Source: Triticum aestivum
Taxonomy: Eukaryota; Streptophyta; Magnoliopsida; Poales; Poaceae
Length of the DNA stretch: 64,000 nt
Reading direction: 5' to 3'
Assembly (NCBI RefSeq): GCF_018294505.1
Contig: NC_057808.1
Location: 223,775,325 to 223,839,324, forward strand
Position numbers and translations under genes: made by a program
Shown here: positions 34,243-43,178 of the stretch, one piece after another
Numbering within the stretch: position 1 is the first letter of the stretch
Layout: every line of letters starts with the position of its first letter
Notes under the pieces: model-generated
Databases searched by the model: none
What the model saw: the letters and a program-made list of their open reading frames with translations, nothing else
Told to the model about the DNA's origin: nothing

Positions 34243-35410
34243 CATGCCCACTTGAATCCTATAAGATTAGCAAGGAAATGCGGGGAGCTGTGTCGCCTTT
34301 GAGAGTTACACTGATATTAACAGTACCGCACCTTCAGTTGAAGAGAGCTGGTATCCGAAGCCTTTCTAGACGTACCAGCAATACTAGCACATATGTTCCA
34401 GCAAGTTCCACTTTGCTGATTTTACTTGTGATGCTTACGGTTTTCCCGTTATATCTACACTATGATCTGTGTAGCTGCTTTGTGTCGCACTAGCAGCAGT
34501 CCACTCTTGAAGCTAAACAACACACCAATCATAAGTCCAAAGCTTACTTCTTCAAATACAAATTGTGATAAGATATTGATATTAGTTAACAGACACACAT
34601 TTAATTGGTCAGGTAATGCTCCCACTTGATTTTCCAAATGCATGTGGCACATATAGAGAGACAACATGGAATTGCATTTCTTTGGGCGCTCTGATTCATC
34701 ATGGGTGGTCAACCAACATTGTATAGAGAGAAGGGGAATCTCAATAATATGCTTCCTCTTCTGTTCTTTAACATGTTCCTCTTCTGTTCTTTTCTAGTAA
34801 GAATAGTATGTTCCTTGTCAGGAAGGGGAGCAGGGACATCTGCAGTCGACAGCTCTATTGGGCTGGTTCTACTAGATGATTTCGCACTTCGAGTTGGTCT
34901 GCCATAATACCCCAGAAATGGTGGGAGCCGCATGGTCTTTGATAGACTAAACTGATAGTAACAACTGTGTGCCTTCAGATGAATAGAGCTAGCCTGTAGG
35001 TGATCGATATGCTGCATATTAGTAGCGGCAAAACCCTGTGTTTTCCAGCCAGTTCCGCTTTCCTGATTTATTTATGGTGGTTATGGTGTACCCCTATTAT
35101 CTACACTACGATCTGCCTACTGGCTCTGCGCTCTCATTATCATGGTTCAGCAATAAACTTTCTATACGGTATATTATGAACCTATCATCTTCCAACTATC
35201 CTTGCATCTGGGGCCCCAACAGGGGGCCTATTTTTTTGTGTAGTTGTGCCAGATTATATTAATCTACTCACCATATTACAGCACACATGGGCTCTCTCAT
35301 CAGAATCCAGTGATAGCACACAAGGGTTTACAGGGAGCCTCTATTATATCACAATATCCTCTGCATTACAAAGATAATCTCACTACTATTTGTGTTTTGA
35401 TGCTTTACAG

Positions 35411-35634
35411 ATATTGTACGTAATCACAATGAATATAATAATGCGCACATCAGAAGAATATTGCGGAACAGTTCAATGGGTAACAAACTTGGCATCAAGG
35501 GATTGAGGTCCATTGTGGATGCAATGAAACCCACATGCTCCCGACCTATAGATTCGTATTCAGAATATGATCCTAATGAATATTCTGAGCTCAAGGAGTC
35601 AAAGGCAGATGGACTATCCTGTTCACCCAATAAG
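35411..35634 (+). CDS. Internal exon of the CACTA-associated gene
   Basis: The frame reads DIVRNHNEYNNAHIRR, then NKLGIKGLRSIVDAMKP and SEYDPNEYSELKESKADG. It is bounded by a good acceptor (TTTTGATGCTTTACAG before 35411) and a donor (AATAAG followed by GTGCATG). Within this stretch there is no stop, and the amino-acid mix is ordinary, unlike chance frames nearby. I do not recognise a family. It lies between intron-like repeated sequences and is read with 35834 and 39891 as parts of one gene, possibly a TNPA-like second CACTA protein. That role is inferred from position only. Confidence 0.5.
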
Positions 35635-35833
35635 GTGCATGTTCTAGTTTGGCAAGGATTATTGGTTGCACATATCTTTCATAAGGTGTCTTGCATTTCT
35701 TTTGCTTCATTGCACTACCATCTGCTTAGTTTACTCATGATATATGTGAAGATGACATGCCCATCCATTATCAACACCTATTCCATTTGTCGTCATACCA
35801 TGTTTTCCATTCAAATGATGTTCTTGTGTTTCA

Positions 35834-35993
35834 GACATCCAAAAGGAAGAGGGTGATTGCAGAACCTGAAGGAGTACAAGCAGAGTCCTTGAAAAAGGTG
35901 GTGCTACCGGAGAAATCACATAGCACCCGACGAATATTGGCGATAGAACCAACGCAGCAAAACCTAGGATATCGCAACTATGCTGGTCGCTGA
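35834..35993 (+). CDS. Next exon of the CACTA-associated gene
   Basis: It follows an acceptor (TTCTTGTGTTTCAG). The frame continues the preceding exon in phase: TSKRKRVIAEPEGVQ, then KKVVLPEKSHSTRR. The basic stretch SKRKRV looks like a nuclear localisation signal, which fits a DNA-binding transposition or regulatory protein but proves nothing. The frame closes with TGA at about 35991. The donor to the 39891 exon was not resolved: the nearest GT would create a stop after joining, so the exon end given is the stop codon and splicing may differ. Confidence 0.45.
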
Positions 35994-36639
35994 TCTGCTC
36001 TTGTGAGTACCTATTGTCCTATCGCTGTCCTTACATTCATACCTAGTGGATTATGTGACATCATTGTGCATTATAGCTTGCTTATCCACTGTTCGCTCCA
36101 AATTATCAGATCTATATTAATGATTAAATTAATGTAAAATAAACCCAATGCCTATGAAGAAATTTAGTTCTACATTGTTCTTGTAAGTATCTGTTGTCCT
36201 TCATCACTGTACTTGAAAGATCGTGGATGTCGCCTAGAGGGGGGGTGAATAGGCGCTTTAAAATAATTACGGTTTAGGCTTGAACAAATGCGGAATAAAC
36301 CTAGCGGTTAATTTGACAAGCACAAAACCTACAACAACTAGGCTCACCTATGTGCACCAACAACTTATGCTAAGCAAGATAAACAACTAAGTGATAGCAA
36401 GATATATGACAAGAAACAATATGGCTATCACAAAGTAAAGTGCGTAAGTAAAGGGTTCGGTTAAGAGATAACCGAGGCACGCGGAGACGACGATGTATCC
36501 CGAAGTTCACACCCTTGCGGATGCTAATCTCCGTTTGGAGCGGTGTGGAGGCACAATGCTCCCCAAGAAGCCACTAGGGCCACCGTAATCTCCTCACGCC
36601 CTTGCACAATGCAAGATGCCGTGATTCCACTAAGGGACC

Positions 36640-36745
36640 CTTGAGGGCGGTCACCGAACCCGTACAAATGGCAACCCTTGGGGGTGGTCACCGAACCCGT
36701 ACACTTTGGCAACCCTTGGGGGCGGTCACCGGTACCCGTCAAATT
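36640..36745 (+). repeat. Tandem repeat in E (about 49 bp, three copies)
   Basis: Units of the form GGTCACCGAACCCGTACA followed by GGCAACCCTTGGGGG repeat nearly three times. They lie in the downstream (R/U5-side) part of the LTR. Confidence 0.75.
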
Positions 36746-37327
36746 GCTCGGGGCGATCTCCACAACCTAATTGGAGACCCCGACGCTTGCCCGGAGCTTT
36801 ACACCACAATGATTGAGCTCCGAGCACCACCAACCGTGTAGGGCGCCCCAAGCACCCAAGAGGAACAAGCTCAAGGGCACCAAGCACCCAAGAGTAATAA
36901 GCTTCTCAACTTGTAACTTCCACGTATCACCGTGGAGAACTCAAACCGATGCACCAAATGCAATGGCAAGGGCACACGGAGTGCCCAAGTCCTTCTCTCT
37001 CAAATCCCACCGAAGCAACTAATGCTAGGGAGGAAAATGAGAGGAAGAACAAGAAGGAGAACACCAAGAACTCCAAGATCTAGATCCAATGGGTTCCCCT
37101 CACATAGAGGAGAAAGTGATTGGTGGAAATGTGGATCTAGATCTCCTCTCTCTTTTCCCTCAAAAACTAGCAAGAATCCATGGAGGGATTGAGAGTTAGC
37201 AAGCTCGAAGAAGGTCAACAATGGGGGGAAGAACACGAGCTCAAAGGATGAGGTTCATTGGAGAAGAAGACCTCCTTATATAGTGGGGGGAACAATCCAA
37301 CCGTTACCCCCACTTCAGCCCCGCAGA

Positions 37328-37657
37328 GAGCGGTACTACCGCTTGCCCCTATAAGCGGTACTACCGCTCCCCCTCGCGGTACTGCCGCTGGGCCCAGAGC
37401 GGTACTACCGCGGTGGCAGGGCGGTACTACCGCAAACGAGCGGTACTACGGCCCCCACTGCCGCGGCTAGTACCGTAAAACCCGACATGAAAACAGACCC
37501 CTCGAATCGAGGCGGTACTAGCACGAGACCGCAGCGGTACTATGGCTGGGGGCTACCAGCGGTACTACCGCTCTGGAGCGGTACTACCGCTCTAGAGCGG
37601 TACTACCACTTGTAGCACTCAAGCGGTACTACCGCTCCGGCCCGCGGTACTACCGCT
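37328..37657 (-). repeat. Array of about 13 AGCGGTACTACCGCT palindromes in E U3
   Basis: About thirteen copies or variants of the 15-base palindrome lie within 330 bases, starting about 46 bases upstream of the minus-strand TATA box. Spacing is irregular. The motif is unrelated in sequence to that of X but has the same form and placement. Confidence 0.9.
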
Positions 37658-38223
37658 AGGAAACCAAAATTGCCATAACTTCTGCAAATGAGCTCCGAAT
37701 TGAGCAAACTCAAGCTTGTTGGATAGAGGAAGATGAGTAGCATCAAAACAGCATAGTATAGAGGAGTGAAACCTCCAACCTAGAAGAACCGGCATAACCT
37801 CCAACATCGAAAACATCATAGAAGGTGCGAGTGAACTCCGTTTTCGATGAACTCGAGCTTGTCATCAAGATGACCATAAGCTCCAAAACTCACAAAGAGA
37901 AGAACCAAACAAGAACCAATAAAGATGATGCAAGGATGCAATGGTTTGAGATCTCTACGAATAATACGATCAAGCTACTCATCGAGAGCCCCCCTTGATA
38001 GTACGGCAATCGATCCTATAACCCGGTCTCCCAACTACCATCATGAGACCGGTAAAATAGAAAACCTATCAAGGGCAAACCTTTGCCTTGCACATGGTCC
38101 ACTTGAGCTAGATGATGACGATCTTGACTCCCTCAAGTTGGACCACCTTTCTTGGTTGTGTTGGCTCGATGAAGACTAGTTGATTGCTCCCCCATACTCC
38201 ACTATGGGTGAGCCACTCTTCCG

Positions 38224-38409
38224 CACATCTTCACAAGTCCATTGTCACCACAATGGACGACAAGCTTCAAGAATTTGATCTCTTCATGATGCTTCACTTG
38301 AACTTGCACAACGCAACATCTTCACAAGTCCATTGTCACCACAATGGACGGCAAGCTTCAAGCATTTGATCTCTTCATGATGCTTCACTTGAACTTGCAC
38401 ACCGCAACC
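38224..38409 (+). repeat. Tandem duplication (about 92 bp, two copies) in E
   Basis: Two near-identical units begin ACATCTTCACAAGTCC and end ACTTGAACTTGCACA. Each contains GTCCATTGT-CACC-ACAATGGAC, a perfect 9-base-arm inverted repeat. Confidence 0.85.
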
Positions 38410-39464
38410 TAACCCCACAAAGAACTCTCACGAAGATCATGGGTTAGTACAAAAAGCGTAATTGACAATGCTTAGCACACCATGGGATCGCTTGATCCCT
38501 CTCGGTACATCTTCTACGCTTTGTGAGTTGATCAAGTTGATTCATTCTTGACTTAGTCTTGATCAACCATGAATCTTTTCAACGCTCTTCATTTGGATGA
38601 TGTCTTGAAGATATACATGAATGATCACACAATCTTCTTCTCCAAGACATGCTTGCAATAAGCTCAACTCTCACATGACCAATCTTTGGATAATTCCTTA
38701 ATAACACCTTGGTCACCACATAAACTCCTTGAAACCAACACATGAACTTCAAGAAATGCCTATGGACAATTCCTTCAAATATAACTCAAGGCAACCATTG
38801 GTCCATAGAGATTGTCATAAATTACCAAAACCAAACATGGGGGCACCGCATGTTCTTTCAGTACTTATATTTGAAAGCTAGTTCTTCATGTACACTTTGC
38901 GGCTTATTTTCCCCCGTCCTCCATTTTTCTACACATCAGATCTACATTTACTCTTGCCAAAATAATGAATAAAACCAATGTTACTGAAGAAGTTTAGCTC
39001 CGCATTGCTCTTGTCAGTGCCTTCTGCCTATATGCTGTATTTACATTCGTACTCTGCATCTTAAGTTAAATAATCGCCATTTGTTCCTATATTTTCACAT
39101 CTATATTTACTCTTAACAAAATGTAGAATAAAGGCAATACTCTTGAAGAAGAGTGTGCGGTAAACTTCTTGAATTGCCCCCCCCATCAATATGGACAAGG
39201 CCTTTATAAAGCCTGTCTTCACTACTAATGTAAGTTTGTCCTCCTCGAGCCTTCAAACTTTGTTGTGTATATTTGGATAGCTATGAGTGCAAATGCTGTT
39301 TATTTCTGCCGTCTACATCAAATTGCTTGTTCAAAGTTTATAAAGTAGAAGTACATAAACATAAGTTTGTCCTTCTCAATTTCAGTCTTTAGTTGTACAA
39401 TCTAGTTCCTTATTCATACCATGTAAATTAAACTAAACATAGCAAGTTATCTTCTTTAGCAATA

Positions 39465-39860
39465 TGTGTATGCTTGTGTTCTTGATCTGTAATCCAGTGG
39501 TGTGGTGGGACTACCAACAACAACACAATGTCATATCCTGCTATGTCTCAACTATGAACAATGCCATATTATATTAATGTTATTTAAATCGTGTCTCTTT
39601 ATTTACCAATCTGAAATGGTATAAATTGGCTGTACACTCACCATTCATGCTTATACGTTGTTTAGAACTACATCTATGCTTGTGTTCTTGATCTGTAATC
39701 CAGTGGTCTGGTGAAGCTGGCCGCTCCTGCACAATGCCATTTCCTGCCGTCTTAACTATGAACAATGCCTATTATGTTAATGCTATTTTAAACCGTGTCT
39801 CTTTATTTCTGACAAAGAAATGAGATGAATTGACAGCGCTGATGCTTATACATGCAAAAC
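39465..39860 (+). repeat. Tandem duplication (about 200 bp) before the last exon
   Basis: Two copies share TATGCTTGTGTTCTTGATCTG, AATCCAGTGGT, AACTATGAACAATGCC, CGTGTCTCTTTATTT and GATGCTTATAC in the same order. They lie in the intron just upstream of 39891. Confidence 0.75.
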
Positions 39861-39890
39861 CTGTTATCTACCTACTTGTTTCTTTTTCAG

Positions 39891-40298
39891 GGTGACAACA
39901 CTGCTGCTAGGAAGAACTGCCACAATGATAGTGAGAGGAACCGATTGTTTGTCCCTCTAACACATATTCCAGAGGAGAAGGCAACACATCTTGAGGGTAG
40001 GGATACAACCATGAAGTCACATCTTGATGTAGTGTCAAAGTTACTCAGTGACACAAGCTCGATGAAGTCGTCGCCTGAATCTGTTCGACTTCTTCAGTCT
40101 GAAATTCAAGCAGAAATACATGCTTCCGCTCAAATCCGACTGGAACTCCAATCTCTATGCAAGATTAACCGTAAGTACAGGATGTTTATTGATGCTATGC
40201 AGCTTAAGTTGGTGGATATGAGCGCCAAAGAAGCGCAGTCTCATCAGGTTGCTAAGCTGCTTGCGCTACAGCTCCTGGGTCGGGCTAACCTTTATTGA
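39891..40298 (+). CDS. Last exon of the CACTA-associated gene
   Basis: It follows a strong acceptor (TTGTTTCTTTTTCAG) and reads GDNTAARKNCHNDSERN, then VVSKLLSDTSSMKSSPE, IRLELQSLCKINRKYR and KEAQSHQVAKLLALQLL, ending in TGA at 40296-40298. The C-terminal half is strongly helical, and the heptad-like Leu pattern suggests a coiled coil or dimerisation domain. The frame is clean over 135 codons. No family recognised. It lies directly upstream of the CACTA subterminal array, the usual place for the 3' end of a CACTA gene. A TNPA-like dimerising protein is one reading; a captured host gene is the other. Confidence 0.55.
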   Translation, partial: GDNTAARKNCHNDSERNRLFVPLTHIPEEKATHLEGRDTTMKSHLDVVSKLLSDTSSMKSSPESVRLLQSEIQAEIHASAQIRLELQSLCKINRKYRMFIDAMQLKLVDMSAKEAQSHQVAKLLALQLLGRANLY

Positions 40299-40539
40299 AC
40301 TGTGTTGAAGTGTTGTCGGTTCTGTCTATTATTTTGTCCGCCTGTTAACTTCCACTGGTGGTGACCAGCCCAGTTTATGTAATCTGCTATCTGGTTGCCC
40401 TTTATTATCACTGGCGGTGAACTTTGATGCCGAGGGGATGTAATATGTTGTAATTTCTCTGTTGTATAGTCTAGGTTTATTCTTGGTCGGTATGCTGTAA
40501 TTTAGGCCGGAAGGTTTAGTGGATCTGAGTGTTGTCGGT

Positions 40540-41400
40540 CTTCAGGCCGGCCCGTTACTCATATGGGCCAAAACGTGGGCCTATAATCATCTTGGGCCAT
40601 TAGCAGGTCTAAACCTATAGTTGTTTCCCGCCTTTAACAGGCCGAGTAAAGTTCTGGCCAGCTGGGCCAGCGAATACCATGGGCTTTTAACAGGCTAAAA
40701 CCTAGATTGGGCTAGTGTTGAGCCAAAAATTTCACGGGCCAATATAGGCCGAAACTGCCTAAGGCCCATGTTTGGCCCAAATAGGACGAGCAGTTAACAG
40801 GCCAAAATATATCTCGGGCCTGTTTGGCCCAATAAAATTATGGGCTTTAAGCAGGCCGGTATCCACGCGGGCCATAGGCCCAAAAGTGTCACGGGCCATT
40901 ATCAGATGGTCTGTAAGCAGGCCGGATTCAACGCGGGTTGTAATTAGGCCCAACTGTTACACGGGCCTTTAACAGGCCGATAGGCCAGTTGGGTTGAAAT
41001 TTATCCACGAAGACTATGGGCCGTTAAGAGGCCTAAAGTTACTTCGGACAAGAAATAGCCTAGTTTCTGCATGGGCCGTTAAATGGCCTAAAGTTAAACC
41101 AGGCCGACAACGTCCCAGATGCACCACGGGCCGCTAAGAGGCCGAAACTATTATTGGGCCGAACTGGTAAACGGGCATTTAACAGGTTGAAATACAAACC
41201 TGTCTTAGAATGGGCCCAAAAGAACAGTGGCCTGTTAATGGGCCTAATCCAATATGGGCCGTAATGTGGCCCAAAACACGGCAGGCTGTGAACAGGCCTG
41301 ATCTGGTATGGGCCTCAATTTGACCCAAAACATGGCAGGCTGTTAATGGGCCAGCCCACTAGTGTCTGAAAAAACATGGTGGGCCTTTAGCTGGGCCGAC
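40540..41400 (+). repeat. CACTA subterminal repeat array (GGGCC...TTAACAGGCC)
   Basis: More than a dozen variants of a block with GGGCC, a GTTAACAGGCC-like core and a following GAAA/AAA occur in one predominant orientation, with the complementary TTGGGCC/GGCCCAA interspersed. Such arrays at CACTA ends are known binding platforms for the element's own proteins (TNPA in En/Spm); here the role is inferred from form and position. Confidence 0.75.
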
Positions 41401-41624
41401 CTTTTCATCGGAATGGGCCTCTGTTGGGCCATGCCACGTGTCGACGTATCATAGGCGCCTCCTGTCCAATGAGTGGATGACATCTGTCCCAACGGTAAGC
41501 CAACACCTGTTTCCTCCGGCCAATGAGAATTTTACACGTGGAAAATCCCCATTGGTCCGGGCTCTTAACGGGTTATCAGATCCAAAACCGAACCCGATAG
41601 CTTAACGGCGACCCGTTACGGACA

Positions 41625-41861
41625 ATGCCACGTGTCGGTCACCCTTGACGAAAGCACTTCTATGACGCGCGATTTATCGTCATGGAAGTGGACACTTCCG
41701 TGATGATAATTTTGGTAATGTCTTGGAACACTTCTACGACAACACAGGTATGACTATCTTGATTTTGTCATAAAATCATCATGGATGTACATGCATGACA
41801 GAAAACGTGACCTACTGTGACAAACACGTATCATCACGGAAGTGTATTTTTTTTTGTAGTG
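41625..41861 (-). other. CACTA right terminus
   Basis: Read inward from 41861 it starts CACTACAAAAAAAAA, then ACACTTCCGTGATGAT. An inverted ACTTCCGTGATGAT copy lies at about 41692. Two CCACGTGTC sites (about 41433 and 41629) flank this end. The terminus sits inside the second ORF of element F. Confidence 0.75.
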
Positions 41862-41905
41862 AAACACTTCGCAATGAATAGAGCAAAATAATGCACAGAA
41901 GGAAA

Positions 41906-42370
41906 CTACAAGCTAGTGGCGGTGACACTCGATACCCCTCTCTCATCCCCCACTGATAGAGTATGATAAAAGTCCTGAAACTCTACAGGCCTAGGCTCTC
42001 TTATTTCCCCGCCAGAAGGGATCAAGCATACATTGCAAAACTCAGTAAGTGGCATCTGACGGGTTTCAGCATATAAATTAAAATGCACCTTAGGGGGATT
42101 ATTCCTACTCAGAAAATGGAAATTTTGCACAAAGGAATTTGTAAGGAGATGGTATTGCTCACACTCAGTTGTGATGAAGTCGGTAAGCCCAACATTGGCA
42201 GCAAATTGTGCGAACTCTTGACGAATCCCGGCTCCATCCATGAAGAGGTTGTGCGGCCATTCGCACGGCCGCACCTCTGCCCTTCTCCGAGTATGGAGGT
42301 CATTCTCCGATGATTCCCTAATGACTCCCTTAGAGTTCTTCTTGGAGGCAAACTTCCTAAAAAAACTCAT
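41906..42370 (-). CDS. F second ORF: conserved uncharacterised gypsy-associated protein, 3'-truncated
   Basis: Frame starting MSFFRKFASKKNSKG, 154 codons here. It has a basic N-terminus, then a globular part with FAANVGLTDFITTECEQ, FHFLSRNNPPKVHFNLY and MPLTEFCNVCLIPSGG, ending near EPRPVEFQDFYHTLSVGDER. I recall this FCNVCLIPxGG...EPRP region from many uncharacterised Triticeae retrotransposon proteins, where it continues for several hundred residues. Here a frameshift near 41930 ends it early, and the CACTA terminus at 41861 removes the rest. It has its own leader and promoter-like sequence upstream (42600-42860), so it may not be expressed from the LTR. Its function is unknown; no RT, integrase or zinc finger is visible. 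Confidence 0.6.
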   Translation of the reverse strand: MSFFRKFASKKNSKGVIRESSENDLHTRRRAEVRPCEWPHNLFMDGAGIRQEFAQFAANVGLTDFITTECEQYHLLTNSFVQNFHFLSRNNPPKVHFNLYAETRQMPLTEFCNVCLIPSGGEIREPRPVEFQDFYHTLSVGDERGVSSVTATSL

Positions 42371-42688
42371 CTTATTCCTATGAATAAAATTCTGAAAATT
42401 TTAGTCCACAAATTTTTTGTCAACAAAACTTCACAAGATTGATAGCAACTACTCATAGGGATGCATAGAGGCCATATCAAGCATTCAAACTACTTAGAAC
42501 TCTAAGAATTCAACATGCAAGCTCATCTACAGCAGCACCAAGAGTAGCTAATTATTCAAAATATAATCCACTAAAGCAAAAACTAATTTGAGCAATGGAG
42601 GAGTCACATACCAAGTAGCAATCCCCCAAAACAGTTTTGGAAACGGAGCTTCGAGCAAAGAGATTGAAATCCACAGGTTTGAGAGCAA

Positions 42689-42724
<36 letters not shown>

Positions 42725-43178
42725 AATGGTGATTTTTTTCTCAAGGTAGGAGATGGAATGGGATGAAGAGATAAGTGAGGGGGCCCATGTGGGGACCACA
42801 AACCACCAGGGCGCGCCTGGGGCTGCTGGCGCGCCCAGGTGGGTTGTGCCCACCTGGAGCACCCCCTTGTGATGTTATTTGCACTAAAGATTATTAAAAA
42901 TTCAGAAAAAATTATGTTAAATTTTCAGGGCATTCTTAGAACTTTTATTTTTGGATCATTTTTTTATTGCACGGGAAAATCAGAAAACTGACAAAGCATG
43001 GCATTTTATTTTATTTGACTACAAAAAACAGAAAACAAAAGTTGGAAACGGAAGGTTGTGCTTACTAAATTCATCAACTTCATACCTCTCAAAAATGACC
43101 CATTAATAAGGTTGATCAAGTCTGATTAACAACCACCTTCGATTAGCATGAAACCGAAGAATTTTCGTAAAACACTAA
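42371..43178 (-). other. F non-coding interval between protease and second ORF
   Basis: AT-rich apart from the promoter-like block. No coding sequence seen. The last five bases, ACTAA (43174-43178), are the left target-site duplication of H. Confidence 0.6.
42600..42860 (-). promoter_or_regulatory. Promoter- or leader-like block upstream of F second ORF
   Basis: On the minus strand a GC-rich inverted repeat (CACCTGGGCGCGCCAGCAG / CCCAGGCGCGCCCTGGTG, about 42795-42850) is followed by a pyrimidine-rich leader with (TC)n at 42694-42723, then the ATG at 42370. The layout resembles the hairpin-plus-leader of the LTR promoters of A, B and D. No strong TATA box is seen. Confidence 0.4.

Larger units (their letters stand above)
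31700..35120 (+). repeat. Three diverged tandem copies of an intron-like unit
   Basis: Blocks at about 31700-32790, 34290-34925 and 34925-35120 share a common order of landmarks: TGCACCTTCAG-like sequence, CTTATGGTTTTCCCC/CTTACGGTTTTCCCG, GTAGCTGCTT, AAGCTAAACAACA, ATTTAATTGATCAG/ATTTAATTGGTCAG, CTCTGGTTCATCAT/CTCTGATTCATCAT and AGCAGGGACAT. The first copy was later interrupted by the MITE, and solo LTR D lies between copies one and two. Confidence 0.65.
36214..38860 (-). mobile_element. E: 2.65 kb solo LTR (copia-like, minus strand) with exact TSD
   Basis: It is flanked by GTACT on both sides (36209-36213 and 38861-38865). On the minus strand it starts TGAAAGAACATG and ends CCACGATCTTTCA; the CCCCCCTCTAGGCGACATCC end resembles the end of X's LTR. 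A TATA box (TATATAAGG, 37274-37282, minus) lies just downstream of an AGCGGTACTACCGCT array. No internal region is present. Assignment to copia rests on the similarity of its ends to X. Confidence 0.88.
35994..39180 (+). repeat. Tandem copies of a ~190 bp intron unit, interrupted by solo LTR E
   Basis: Three diverged copies share CATTGTTCTTGTAAGTATCTGTTGTCC/CTTGTCAGTGCC..., TCAGATCTATATTAA/TCAGATCTACATTTACT/CACATCTATATTTACT and AATGCCTATGAAGAAATTTAG-type blocks (about 35990-36170, 36170-36213 plus 38861-38990, and 38990-39180). E inserted into the second copy. Confidence 0.6.
30636..41861 (+). mobile_element. CACTA-associated region with an internal multi-exon gene (left end not found)
   Basis: The right end is a CACTA terminus (GTAGTG at 41861, so CACTAC when read inward), preceded by an array of GGGCC...AACAGGCC repeats typical of the subterminal regions bound by CACTA transposition proteins. 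Left of it lies a spliced gene of unknown function with repetitive introns. A matching CACTAC left terminus was not found near 30636, so the left limit only marks where C-type gypsy sequence stops. No TNPD-type transposase is present, so the element would be non-autonomous or truncated. D, E and the MITE are later insertions. Confidence 0.6.

Noticed and set aside
37320..37660. Regular short repeats with variable spacers, CRISPR-like at first sight
   Set aside because: The repeats are 15-base palindromes with irregular, very short spacers inside a plant LTR, and no cas genes exist here.
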